A stretch of 64,000 nucleotides of DNA, taken from JADJNY01 sp046349615 (GTDB taxonomy: Bacteria > Planctomycetota > UBA1135 > GCA-002686595). The stretch lies in assembly GCA_046349615.1 (NCBI GenBank), contig JAXMBZ010000017.1:1-64000 (forward strand), written 5' to 3'. The notes under the pieces were generated by a model, which was not told the origin of the DNA, did not search any database, and saw only the letters and a list, made by a program, of their open reading frames with translations. Below are positions 17,814 to 26,433 of this stretch, one piece after another. The position numbers were made by a program, and so were the translations under genes. Within the stretch, counting starts at the first letter, position 1. Each line of letters opens with the position of its first letter.

Positions 17814-19346
17814 TCAGGGTCCGAGCGGGAACAGCGCCGAGTCGGTGCGCGAACTCGTGAAGAGCTTCCGCGCGTGCTCGACGAGCTCGGGATGCTCCGC
17901 GGCGACGTCGCGCGTTTCGTTCGGATCGTGCGCGAGGTCGTAGAGCTCGATCGCGCGGTTCCCCGCGTTCATCCGCTGCCGCACGGCCTTCCAAGCACCG
18001 AAGCGGACGGCCTGCTGGCCGCCGTAGCTCGCGAGCTCCCAGTAGAGTTCGCGCTTCACGCCGAAGGGCTCGCCACGCAGGAGCGGGACGAGGCTCGTGC
18101 CGTCGAGGTCGTCCGGCAGGGCGAGCACGGCGGGCGTGGAGCTCGTCGTCGAAGACGCGGTCGACGAGCGCGCTCGCGTCGATTCCGCGCTCGATGGGCT
18201 CGCCTTCGTCGTGTGCGACTCCGTCGCGCCCGCTCCCGCTCTCGCATCGACGAGCTCACAGATCGTCGGCAGGAGATCCCACGCCGCGACCGGCTCGTCG
18301 CTCGTCCGTCCCGGCGCGATCGTCCCGCTCCAACGCGCGACGAGCGGCGCGCGGATTCCGCCTTCGTACACGCTGCCTTTCCGTCCGCGCCGTCCCATCG
18401 CGCTCGCGAAGAAGTCCGAGTCCGCGCCGCCGACGCGGTCGTACGTCGGTCCGTTGTCGCTCGCGAAGAGGATCAACGTGTCGCGCGCGAGGCCGAGCTC
18501 GTCCACCTTCGCGACGATGCGCCCGACGTCGCGATCGAGCCGCGTCACCATCGCCGCGTACGTCGCGTGCGGCTTCGCGACTTTGATGTAGCCCTGCGTC
18601 CCGTCGTACGGCGCGTCCGCGAACGCGCCCTCGTACTGCGCGACGTCCTCCGCCGGCGCCTGCAGCGACGCGTGTGGGATCGTCGGCGTGAAATACAGGA
18701 AGAACGGCCGCGCGCGCTGCGCTTCGACCCACGCGAGGGCGTCGTCGGCGAACAAGTCCTCCGCGTACGACGCTCCCGGCGCGTCGCCCGGATTGCCCGG
18801 CAGCACGACGCGCGCTCCGTCGCGCCACAGGTACGTCGGGTAATGATCGTGCGCGCGCCGCTGGCACAGGAACCCGAAGAAGTGGTCGAAGCCCTGCGCG
18901 TTCGGTTCGCCGACGCTCTTCGGTCCGCCGAGGCCCCACTTGCCGATGCACGCGGTCGCGTAACCGCGCGAGCGCAGGAGCTCGGCGAGCGTCACCTCCT
19001 CCGCGCGCAGCGGCTCCTGGCCCTCGGGCTCGAGCTCCTTGTTGTCGCGGATCCACCCATGCCCCGCGTGCCTCCCCGTGAGCAGCGCGCAGCGCGACGG
19101 AGCGCACAACGGCGCCCCCGCGTAGTACTGCGTGAAGCGCAAGCCGCCGCGCGCGAGCGCGTCCACGTTCGGCGTGCGGATCTTCGTCTGCCCGTAGCAC
19201 CCGAGCTCGCCGACGCCGAGGTCGTCCGCGAGGATCACGATCACGTTCGGCGGGCGAGCTCCGTGCTCGTCTCGCGACGCGCTGGGGGCGTTCGTGCACG
19301 CGGCGACGAGGAGCGCGAGCGCGACGAGAGCGAGAACGGCGCGCAT
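17814..19346 (-). CDS. exported sulfatase (formylglycine type) lipoprotein
   Basis: This 510-aa arylsulfatase-family protein has a lipoprotein signal ending LLVAAC. It carries the metal-site motif NVIVILADDLGVGELGCYG and the sulfatase signature LCAPSRCALLTGR, in which Cys81 would become formylglycine. GKWGLGG and ASDNGPTYD add the usual Lys/His/Asp/Asn site. The substrate is probably a sulfated glycan or ester outside the cytoplasm. An unusual Ser/Thr-rich insertion occupies about residues 367-408. The ATG overlaps the TGA of the upstream VOC gene by one base, so the two are translationally coupled. No sulfatase-modifying enzyme is in the window. Confidence 0.92.
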   Translation of the reverse strand: MRAVLALVALALLVAACTNAPSASRDEHGARPPNVIVILADDLGVGELGCYGQTKIRTPNVDALARGGLRFTQYYAGAPLCAPSRCALLTGRHAGHGWIRDNKELEPEGQEPLRAEEVTLAELLRSRGYATACIGKWGLGGPKSVGEPNAQGFDHFFGFLCQRRAHDHYPTYLWRDGARVVLPGNPGDAPGASYAEDLFADDALAWVEAQRARPFFLYFTPTIPHASLQAPAEDVAQYEGAFADAPYDGTQGYIKVAKPHATYAAMVTRLDRDVGRIVAKVDELGLARDTLILFASDNGPTYDRVGGADSDFFASAMGRRGRKGSVYEGGIRAPLVARWSGTIAPGRTSDEPVAAWDLLPTICELVDARAGAGATESHTTKASPSSAESTRARSSTASSTTSSTPAVLALPDDLDGTSLVPLLRGEPFGVKRELYWELASYGGQQAVRFGAWKAVRQRMNAGNRAIELYDLAHDPNETRDVAAEHPELVEHARKLFTSSRTDSALFPLGP

Positions 19347-19909
19347 CACTTGCCCGCGTACGCGCGCTCGAGCGCGGCGACGTCGAACTTCTTCATCGTC
19401 AGCATCGCGGCCATCGTGCGCTGCGCCTTCGCGGGATCGGGGTCGGCGAGCATCGCCTCGAGGCGCTCGGGCACGATCTGCCACGCGACGCCGTACTTGT
19501 CCTCGAGCCAGCCGCACTCGATCTCCTTGCCGCCCTTCGTGAGCGCGCTCCAGTAGCGGTCGAGCTCGGCTTGATCGCGACACGCGACGGAGAGCGAGAT
19601 CGAGTGCGTGAAGCCCGGCTGCGGGTTCCCCTCGAGCACCATGAGCTCGAAACCCTGCACCGCGATGCGCCCGGCGATGAACATGCCCTTCGGCATCGGC
19701 CCGCCGTCGCCCGCGCGGATCTCGCGCGTGACGACCGCGCCGTCGAACACCGACGCGTAGAAGCGCAGCGCTTCCTCGGCGTTGCCTTGGAACCAGAGGC
19801 AGGGGGCGAGCTTGCATTGTCGGTGGGTCATCGGGGGTTCCTGGGTGCGTGACGGACCGGCGCACGCACACGCGAGCGCGACGAGGAGGAGGGAGAGGAC
19901 GAGGCGCAC
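19346..19909 (-). CDS. VOC/PhnB-like protein with lipoprotein signal
   Basis: The core (from MTHRQCKLAPCLWF, ATG 19831) is a VOC-superfamily protein of the PhnB/3-demethylubiquinone-methyltransferase-like type: CLWFQGNAEEALRFYASVF, FTHSISLSVACRDQAELDRYWSAL and a YGVAWQIVPE ending. A GTG at 19909, with GGAG about 10 nt upstream, adds 26 in-frame residues (RLVLSLLLVALACACAG) that look like a lipoprotein signal. This start is preferred and gives 187 aa; 19831 (161 aa) is the alternative. If the longer form is right, this normally cytosolic fold is exported. It is coupled to the downstream sulfatase (TGATG). Confidence 0.75.
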   Translation of the reverse strand: MRLVLSLLLVALACACAGPSRTQEPPMTHRQCKLAPCLWFQGNAEEALRFYASVFDGAVVTREIRAGDGGPMPKGMFIAGRIAVQGFELMVLEGNPQPGFTHSISLSVACRDQAELDRYWSALTKGGKEIECGWLEDKYGVAWQIVPERLEAMLADPDPAKAQRTMAAMLTMKKFDVAALERAYAGK

Positions 19910-20212
19910 GATGGGGGGGCTCCGGAGGAGGACGCGCGAGCCGTTCGCGAACGAGCGCGCTCCGCACGGGCAATCACGGAGCGTCGCCGGCTCATTCTGC
20001 CGCGCGTCGACGTCGTGCGCACGAACGCTCGGCTCTCGCTCGCTCGTCTTTCCCGCGCGCGCCCGTGGGTTCGACGCTCGCCGCATGCGAGTGCGCGCGC
20101 GCAGGCCGCGTTCTCGAAGCACGCGAGGCCTCGAGCGCACGTCCGCCCGAAAACACCGCCGCCCCCGGCACGCTGTGCGCGCGCCGGGGGCGGCGGTCGG
20201 TTCACGCGCGGG
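19910..20212. other. 303-bp intergenic region with terminator
   Basis: Both flanking genes are on the minus strand. The high-coordinate end holds the intrinsic terminator of the multiheme cytochrome gene (20155-20197). The remainder must contain the promoter of the VOC/sulfatase pair; I see no convincing hexamer. No gene. Confidence 0.5.
20155..20197 (-). terminator. intrinsic terminator of the multiheme cytochrome gene
   Basis: A perfect 15-bp inverted repeat (ACCGCCGCCCCCGGC at 20155-20169, GCCGGGGGCGGCGGT at 20183-20197) has a 13-nt loop. Read on the minus strand, the stem is followed directly by GTTTTC. It starts 16 nt after the stop of the 20213-22810 gene. Confidence 0.85.
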
Positions 20213-22810
20213 TCAGCGACGCGCTTGCCACGCCTGGACCCACGCGCGCCGGTCGGCGAGCGGCGCCTGCGGATCGAGGTCGAACTCGCCGCCGTGGTGC
20301 TCGCGGAGCGCGGCGGCGGCGGTGATCGGCGCTTGCGCGTCGGTCGAGAGCAGGAGCGCGACGAGTTCGGGCTCCGCGGTCTCGTCGCCGAGCTTCAACC
20401 GCGCCTTGAGCGCCTGCGCGACGAGGTCGTCGGCCGAGCCCGCGCCGGCCGGGATGCGGCCCTGCGCCGCGAGCGAGCGCAGGCGCTGGCCGTACATCCG
20501 CAACGAGGGCACCGCTTCGCGATCGCCGATGCGTTCGAGCGCGTAGCTCGCCCACGCCGCGACGGACACGACCGGATCGCGCAGCGTCGCGATCAGCGCG
20601 GGCACGCCGTCGGGGTGCCGGATCTCCGCGAGGATGCCGCAGAGCTTCGCGCGCTTCTCCGAGAAGCCGGGCGGGTACTTGAGGCCGAGCTGCGCGACCG
20701 CGGGCACCGCTTTCTCGCCGAGCTCGATCAAGCGCGCGCGCGCGACGTCGTCGTCGACGGGCTCCGCGGAGCCGTCGCTGCCGCCGATCGCGTCGACGAG
20801 CTTGCGCGCCTCGCTGTTCAGCTTCCACGGGACGCTCGGCGCGGGACGCAGCGCGCTCGCGCCGCCTTCCTTCGCCCACCAACCCTGCAGGCGCGCGATC
20901 GCGACGAGCCGCTCGTCGCGCGGACCCTGCGCTTCGTAGCCGAAGTGCTTGCCCGTGACGTTGAAGAAGGCCTCGAAGAAGCTCTCGCGGACGAGGTCGT
21001 CGTCGTGGTCGAGGCCCGCGAGCAGCACGGGCACGCCGCGCGGATCGCCGAGGCGCGCGAGCGACTCCGCGAGGTCGCGCTTCGTCTCGTCCCAGCACGC
21101 GCGCGCGAGCGCCTTCGCGATCGCGGGCGCCGCGGACTTCACGCCGAGGTGCGCGAGCGCGCGCGCTCCACCGCGCACGACGTCGGGATCGGCGTCCTCG
21201 AGCAGGCGCTCGAGGTCGGGCTCGAGCTCTTCGAGGTGCAGCGCGCCCGCCGCTTGCGCCGCGACCGAGCGATCGAGCGCGTTCGGCCGCGCGAGCGCCT
21301 TCTTGAAGTTCGCGACGACCTTCGCGCGGTCGCCCTTCCAACCCATGCGGCCGAGCAGCTCGTACGCGTGGAGGCGCACGTAGAGCTCGTCGCTCGCCGT
21401 CGCGTCGACGACCGCGGGACCGGCGGGCTCGCCGATCTTCTCGAGCACGCCCATCGACTGGTTCCACGTCTTGTTGTCCCACGAGCCGAGCCCCGTGATC
21501 AGCGCGGGCACCGCCTTCGCGCCGAGCTGCACGAGCCGCTTGCGCGCTTCGAGGTTCGCCTGCAGCACGGGGAACTGGAAGAGCTGCACGAGGTGCTCGA
21601 TGTCCGCGGGCGTGTCGCCCTTCGGGATGTCGACGTCGACCTTGCTGATCTTCGGACGCGCGTAGTCGACGAGGTTCGCGACGCCGGCGGTCTCGGGCGC
21701 GATTCCGTCGGGCGTCACGAGCTTGACCTCGGGGTCGGTCTCGACGGGCTTCGTCGACGGCGTGAGGCCGCGGAAGGCGAGCTCGCGCTTCTCGAGCAGG
21801 CGCGCGAGCTCGGGATGGTTGTCCTCGATCGGGAAGTAGTACTTGTAGTGGAGCTCGCACGACACGCTGCCTTCCGCCGCGCCGATCGGCACGCGGTGCA
21901 TGCGCGTCTCGCCCGACGGGATCTGCGTGTTCACGGGCAGCGTCAGGCCGTACGGGCGCTTGTACGGGTCGCGGAAGACCATGCGCGAGCGCGCGATCTC
22001 CTGCCCCTTGGCGTCGCGGACGATGACGAGCGACTCGAGCGCGCGCTGCTTGAGCTCGGTCGGGAAGTTGTGGCCCGCGCCCTTGTTCGTGATCGAGACC
22101 ACGAGCTCGTTCCCCTCGATCTTCGTGTCGTAGGAGTACGCGCGCGCGACCTGCGACACGCTGCGCGCGCCGGGGAACACGTGGCTGTGCACCGCGCGCG
22201 GCTTCTCGCCGACGGCGACGGGGCGCTCGACGAGCGGCATGTGGCAGTCGACGCACTGGTGACCCGCCTGATTGCCGTTCTTCGCGAGCTCCCATTGATA
22301 CGGCGTGCCGTGGTTCCGGTGGCACGACGCGCACGCCTCGACCTGGCCGACGCGCGGGTCGAACGCCGTCTTGCAGTCCGCGCCGCCCTGGAAGCCGCCG
22401 TAGTCGTACTCGGGCTTCCAGTGGCACGTCATGCACGTGTTGCCCTCCTCGAGGTCGTGGTACCGGCGGATCGGGTTCATCCCGATGCCGCTCTCGAAGA
22501 TCGGCCGCGGCGTGTGGCAGATGATGCAGTCGGCCTGGCTGAAGCGGCCGGTGCCGAGGCGCACTTCCTCGTCGGTGAACGCGCGGCCGTGCGTGTTCTG
22601 TTCGTGCTCGGCGTAGATGTCGGCGTGGCACGATGCGCAGTAGGAGCTCTTCATCACCTCCTGCGAGTGGCGCCAGCGCGCGGGCGCGGCGTCGGCCGAG
22701 GCGACCTCGCGGGACACGGAGGCCGAGCCGCCGCCCGCGCAGGCTTGGAAGCCGGCGAGAGCGAGGATCGAGAGGAGGGTCGAGGCGGCGAGGAGGTGTC
22801 GGAGCTGCAT
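20213..22810 (-). CDS. exported pentaheme cytochrome c with C-terminal HEAT repeats
   Basis: This 865-aa lipoprotein (FQAC, Cys24) has five CXXCH heme sites at residues 58-62, 95-99, 126-130, 160-164 and 186-190. The spacing resembles cytochrome c554/NrfB-like multiheme modules. A beta-rich domain follows (HVFPGARS, NELVVSITNKGAGHNFPTE), as seen in c554-type proteins. The C-terminal half (about 430-865) is HEAT/armadillo-like (GALHLEELEPDLERLLEDADPDVVRGGARAL and similar units). It is probably an extracytoplasmic electron carrier with a protein-binding arm. No partner oxidoreductase is adjacent. An AAGGA site precedes ATG 22810, and TACAAC about 30 nt upstream is a candidate -10. Confidence 0.9.
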   Translation of the reverse strand: MQLRHLLAASTLLSILALAGFQACAGGGSASVSREVASADAAPARWRHSQEVMKSSYCASCHADIYAEHEQNTHGRAFTDEEVRLGTGRFSQADCIICHTPRPIFESGIGMNPIRRYHDLEEGNTCMTCHWKPEYDYGGFQGGADCKTAFDPRVGQVEACASCHRNHGTPYQWELAKNGNQAGHQCVDCHMPLVERPVAVGEKPRAVHSHVFPGARSVSQVARAYSYDTKIEGNELVVSITNKGAGHNFPTELKQRALESLVIVRDAKGQEIARSRMVFRDPYKRPYGLTLPVNTQIPSGETRMHRVPIGAAEGSVSCELHYKYYFPIEDNHPELARLLEKRELAFRGLTPSTKPVETDPEVKLVTPDGIAPETAGVANLVDYARPKISKVDVDIPKGDTPADIEHLVQLFQFPVLQANLEARKRLVQLGAKAVPALITGLGSWDNKTWNQSMGVLEKIGEPAGPAVVDATASDELYVRLHAYELLGRMGWKGDRAKVVANFKKALARPNALDRSVAAQAAGALHLEELEPDLERLLEDADPDVVRGGARALAHLGVKSAAPAIAKALARACWDETKRDLAESLARLGDPRGVPVLLAGLDHDDDLVRESFFEAFFNVTGKHFGYEAQGPRDERLVAIARLQGWWAKEGGASALRPAPSVPWKLNSEARKLVDAIGGSDGSAEPVDDDVARARLIELGEKAVPAVAQLGLKYPPGFSEKRAKLCGILAEIRHPDGVPALIATLRDPVVSVAAWASYALERIGDREAVPSLRMYGQRLRSLAAQGRIPAGAGSADDLVAQALKARLKLGDETAEPELVALLLSTDAQAPITAAAALREHHGGEFDLDPQAPLADRRAWVQAWQARR

Positions 22811-22980
22811 GGGTTCCTTCGTCGAGGGGACGGCGGTCGCGTTGTAGCAGCGTCCGCGGGCCGGGTCACGGCTTCGCGTCGAGAGCGGGAGGCCGCGACG
22901 TCGAAGGAGCGCGCATCGAACGCGCGGCTCGGGCCAACCGCCGGGTAGCATTCCCGTACTCCCGCCCTCCAGGTCAACGC

Positions 22981-24618
22981 ATGCCGTCGCGCCTCGTTCT
23001 CACCGTCTCCCTCGTCTTCCTCACGATCACGTCGCCGGTCTTCGCCGGTGTGCAGGCGCCGGCGACCGGTGGAAAGGCGCCGACGCCGGGCGGGGCTGCG
23101 GTCCCGGCGCCGGAACCGCCGCCCGGTTTCTTCCCCACGCCGCGCTACCAGAAGGAACTCGCGAAGCTCGCCGCGCGCCCGCAGCCGAACGAGTTCGAGG
23201 TCGCGGTCGAGGCCGCGCGCACGCGCCTTTCCGCCGCTCGCGCGGAACAGGCCGCTGCGTTCGACGCGGGCAACCTCGAGGCGCTCCTCGGTGCGTTCCG
23301 CGCCGCCGTGCCGAACCGCGAGAAGGACGCGGCGGAGGCGCTCGCGTTCGCCGGTGCGCTCGTCGGTCTCGATCCCGTCGCCGCGGAGGCCCAGGTGAAC
23401 CGCGCGTTCGAACTGGCCCCGAAGGAACGCGCCGTGATCGCCGCGCGCGGGCGGGCGCTCCACCGTCAGGGCCGCTTCCTCGAGGCGGCGGACGCGTACC
23501 AGGCCGCGATCGACGCCGGCCACATGGACACGCTCGTGCTCTACGGTCTGCGCGCCGCGGCGCTGCTCGAGGCCGGCAAGATCGACGACGCGCTCGCCGC
23601 GTGGCAGTCGACGAACGCGTTCCAGGCGCGCACCGACCTCGAGAACGCGCTGCGCGACGTGCACGAACGCACGGACAAGGACGTCCAGCGCGTGCGGCTC
23701 GTCGCGAAGGTGCGCGCGGGCGAGCTCGACGCGCTCGAGCCGTTGCTCCTCCTCGATCTCTCGTGGACGAACGACGACAAGGACTACCCGCTCTCGCACC
23801 GCGAGCACGTCGCGCACGACCTCGCTCTCGCCGCGGAGAAGCTGGGCAAGGACTCGCGGCGCTACGTCGAGCTCGAGTTCCTCGCCAACGGCCGCATGGG
23901 CATGGAGCCGCGCCCGAAAGACGCGCCGCCTCCGCCCGACGTGCCCGTCGGGCGCGGTGAGGGAACCGGCTTCGGCGCCGCGCTGCCGCCGTCCGCGGTC
24001 GAGAAGGGCGGGCGCAAGCTCGGGTTCATGGGGTGGGGCAAGGACAAGAAGAACTTCCCGCTGTCGAGCGTGCTCGCGCCGGCCATCTACAAGATGCTCT
24101 TCCTCGACGGCGACATCGTCTCGACGGAGTGGGTCGGCTGGTTCGACGCCGAGATGCGCACGCGCGCGACGTCCGAGAAGGGCGACCTCGATTGCGCGCT
24201 CCTCCTCATGGATCTCTACGAGGAGTCGATCGTGCGCAAGTTCGACGGCTGGGAGAAGCTCCCCGACAAGCTCGCCGAGTGGCAGACGACGACGTGGACG
24301 CGCTACAAGGACGTGCGCGTCGCGCAGCGCATCCTCGCGTGGCGCGGCAAGGACCTCACGGCGGACGATCCGGTGCTGAAGGAGGCCGTCGAGCGTTTCG
24401 GCGACGACGTGAAGATCGTCAACCGCGCGATCGACGCCGCGCGCAAGTCGGGCGGGAAGGTCCCCGAGAACCTCTTCGTCGCGAGCGCGCGCGCCGCGTT
24501 CAAGATGGAGAACGCGCTCGAGGCGAACCGCGCGCTCAGCGAGCTCCGCGCCCTGCGCATGAAGCAGGCGGAGCCCGCGCCGGCCGAGCCGAAGGACGGC
24601 GCGCCCGCGCCGAAGTGA
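22981..24618 (+). CDS. secreted TPR-containing protein of unknown function
   Basis: This 545-aa protein has a signal peptide ending SPVFAG and a Pro/Ala-rich linker. Helical repeats cover about residues 80-215, with TPR-like units (AAEAQVNRAFELAPKERAVIAARGRA and HRQGRFLEAADAYQAAID). The C-terminal half is alpha-helical and Trp/Lys-rich (LGFMGWGKDKKNFP), without a family I recognise. The tail is Pro/Ala-rich. Start ATG 22981; TAGCAT about 30 nt upstream is a candidate -10. It is divergent from the multiheme cytochrome gene, so shared control is possible. Confidence 0.75.
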   Translation: MPSRLVLTVSLVFLTITSPVFAGVQAPATGGKAPTPGGAAVPAPEPPPGFFPTPRYQKELAKLAARPQPNEFEVAVEAARTRLSAARAEQAAAFDAGNLEALLGAFRAAVPNREKDAAEALAFAGALVGLDPVAAEAQVNRAFELAPKERAVIAARGRALHRQGRFLEAADAYQAAIDAGHMDTLVLYGLRAAALLEAGKIDDALAAWQSTNAFQARTDLENALRDVHERTDKDVQRVRLVAKVRAGELDALEPLLLLDLSWTNDDKDYPLSHREHVAHDLALAAEKLGKDSRRYVELEFLANGRMGMEPRPKDAPPPPDVPVGRGEGTGFGAALPPSAVEKGGRKLGFMGWGKDKKNFPLSSVLAPAIYKMLFLDGDIVSTEWVGWFDAEMRTRATSEKGDLDCALLLMDLYEESIVRKFDGWEKLPDKLAEWQTTTWTRYKDVRVAQRILAWRGKDLTADDPVLKEAVERFGDDVKIVNRAIDAARKSGGKVPENLFVASARAAFKMENALEANRALSELRALRMKQAEPAPAEPKDGAPAPK

Positions 24619-24693
24619 GCGCGCGCGTCCTCGCGAAGCGCGGGGCGGATCGAGCGGCTCCGCGCCGGAGTAGGGCGGCAGCACGGCGCGCGC

Positions 24694-24699
24694 TACTCT
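24694..24699 (+). promoter_or_regulatory. candidate -10 box (TACTCT) for near-leaderless SDR mRNA
   Basis: This TANNNT hexamer ends 7 nt before ATG 24707. A start 6-8 nt after it would leave almost no leader. No -35 is evident. Confidence 0.4.
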
Positions 24700-24706
24700 C
24701 TCGCGC

Positions 24707-25555
24707 ATGGACCTCCAGCTCTCCGACAAGGTCGTGTTCGTCACCGGGGCCTCGGGCGGCATCGGTCGCGCGCTCGCGCTCGAGTTCGCGGCGGAGGGGG
24801 CGAAGCTCGCGCTCGTCGGCGCGTCGAAGCACGCCGAGCTGGAGGCGTGGCTCGCGACGCAGCCGTGGAAGGAGCGCGCGCTCGCGCTCCACGCGGACAC
24901 GACGTCGCCGCTCGAGGTCGAGGTCGCGATGGAGCGCGCGCGCGAGCACTTCGGCCGCGTCGACGTCTGCGTCGCGAACGCGGGGCGCTGGACGCCCGAG
25001 GCGAAGCTCCTGCACCGCGCGGACGAGCAGCGCATCCGCGCGAACCTCGAGGTCAACTTGTTCGGCTCGCTGTGGACCGCGCGTTCGTTCTTCGCGGCGC
25101 TCGCGCGCGGCGCGCCGCGCCGCGACGGACACGGCGCGTGCCTGCTCTTCGTCGGCTCGACCGCGGGGCGGTTCGGCGAGAAGGGCCACGCCGAGTACGC
25201 GACCGGCAAGGCCGCGCTGCGCGGGCTGATGCTCACGCTGAAGAACGAGATCGTCGAGCTCGACCCGTGGGGCCGCGTCAACCTGATCGAGCCCGGCTGG
25301 ACCGTGACGCACATGGCGCGCGCGGCGCTCGACGAGCCCGGGACGATCGCGCGCGTCGTGCGCACGATGCCGCTGCGCCAGCTCGCGCGCGCGAAGGACG
25401 TCGCGCGCGCCGCCGTGCTCCTCGCGTCGCCCGCGGCGTCGCGCCACGTCACGGGCGAGACGATCACCGTCGCGGGCGGGATGGAGGGGCGCGTCCAGTG
25501 GGACGCCGCCGACATCGACGAGGACCGCGTGCGCCGGCGCCTTTCGGAGGAGTGA
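24707..25555 (+). CDS. SDR-family oxidoreductase
   Basis: This 282-aa classical short-chain dehydrogenase has the cofactor loop TGASGGIGRALA (residues 14-25), NAG in VCVANAG, a catalytic Ser in VGSTAG, and Tyr164/Lys168 in YATGK. The C-terminal VTGETITVAGG is typical of FabG-like members. Substrate unknown; FabG-like acyl or sugar/steroid activities are all possible. It is 5 bp upstream of a TIGR01777-type epimerase gene that has its own GGAGGAG site, so the two form an operon. Confidence 0.9.
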   Translation: MDLQLSDKVVFVTGASGGIGRALALEFAAEGAKLALVGASKHAELEAWLATQPWKERALALHADTTSPLEVEVAMERAREHFGRVDVCVANAGRWTPEAKLLHRADEQRIRANLEVNLFGSLWTARSFFAALARGAPRRDGHGACLLFVGSTAGRFGEKGHAEYATGKAALRGLMLTLKNEIVELDPWGRVNLIEPGWTVTHMARAALDEPGTIARVVRTMPLRQLARAKDVARAAVLLASPAASRHVTGETITVAGGMEGRVQWDAADIDEDRVRRRLSEE

Positions 25556-25560
25556 GCACG

Positions 25561-26430
25561 ATGCGCGTCCTCGTCACCGGCGCCTCCGGCCTCGTCGGCA
25601 CCGCGCTCGTCCCCGCGCTGCGGTCCGCGGGGCACTCCGTGAAGACGGTCGGCCGGAGTCGCGCGGACCATTCGTGGAGCGACGCGGACCTCGCGCGCGG
25701 CGTCGCGGAGGCGGACGTCGTCGTCCACCTCGCGGGCGCGAACCTCTTCGGGAAGCGTTGGAGCGCGGCGTTCAAGCGCGAGCTCGTCGAGAGCCGCGTG
25801 ACGACGACGACGAAGCTCGCGGAGCTCGTCGCGCGCGCGCCGGAGAAGGCGCTCGTCAGCGCGTCCGCGATCGGGTTCTACGGCGCGAGCGAGCACACGC
25901 GGATGGCGGAAGGCTACGCGCGCGGCGCCGGCTTCCTCGCGGAGCTCTGCGAGGCGTGGGAGCGCGCGACCGAGCCCGCGTCGAAGGCCGGGGCGCGCGT
26001 CGCGATCGTGCGCATCGGGCTCGTGCTCGGCCGCGACGGCGGCGTGTTCGCGAAGTTGCGGCCGGTGTTCAAGCTCGGCCTCGGCGGCCGCGTCGGTTCC
26101 GGCGCGCAGTGGATGTCATGGATCCACGTCGAGGACCTGGTCGCGCTCTTCGTGCGCCTCGTCGAGGACCCGAAGGCGCGCGGCGTCTACAACGCGTGCG
26201 CGCCGAATCCGGTGCGGCAGGTCGAGTTCGCCCGCGAGCTCGCGCGCGCGCTGCACCGCCCCGCCGTCTTCCCCGCGCCCGAGCCGTTCGTGAGGCTCGC
26301 GCTCGGCGAAGCGGCGGACGCGCTGCTGACGGGGCAATTCGTCCTGCCGACGCGCGCGCTCGAAGCCGGCTTCGCGTTCCGCTACACACAGCTCGCCGAG
26401 GCCCTCGCGGACTTGGCGCGCACGCGCTGA
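25561..26430 (+). CDS. TIGR01777-family NAD(P)-dependent epimerase-like protein
   Basis: This 289-aa extended-SDR protein matches the YfcH/TIGR01777 family. It has VTGASGLVGTALVPAL at the N-terminus, VVHLAGAN, KRELVESRVTTT, SASAIGFYG, RIGLVLG and the family-specific C-terminal stretch from AFRY to the end. Members are predicted nucleotide-sugar or related oxidoreductases with no settled substrate. The GGAGGAG site, partly inside the upstream SDR gene, sets ATG 25561. The stop lies 3 nt from the stop of the convergent beta-helix gene. Confidence 0.9.
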   Translation: MRVLVTGASGLVGTALVPALRSAGHSVKTVGRSRADHSWSDADLARGVAEADVVVHLAGANLFGKRWSAAFKRELVESRVTTTTKLAELVARAPEKALVSASAIGFYGASEHTRMAEGYARGAGFLAELCEAWERATEPASKAGARVAIVRIGLVLGRDGGVFAKLRPVFKLGLGGRVGSGAQWMSWIHVEDLVALFVRLVEDPKARGVYNACAPNPVRQVEFARELARALHRPAVFPAPEPFVRLALGEAADALLTGQFVLPTRALEAGFAFRYTQLAEALADLARTR

Positions 26431-26433
26431 GCG

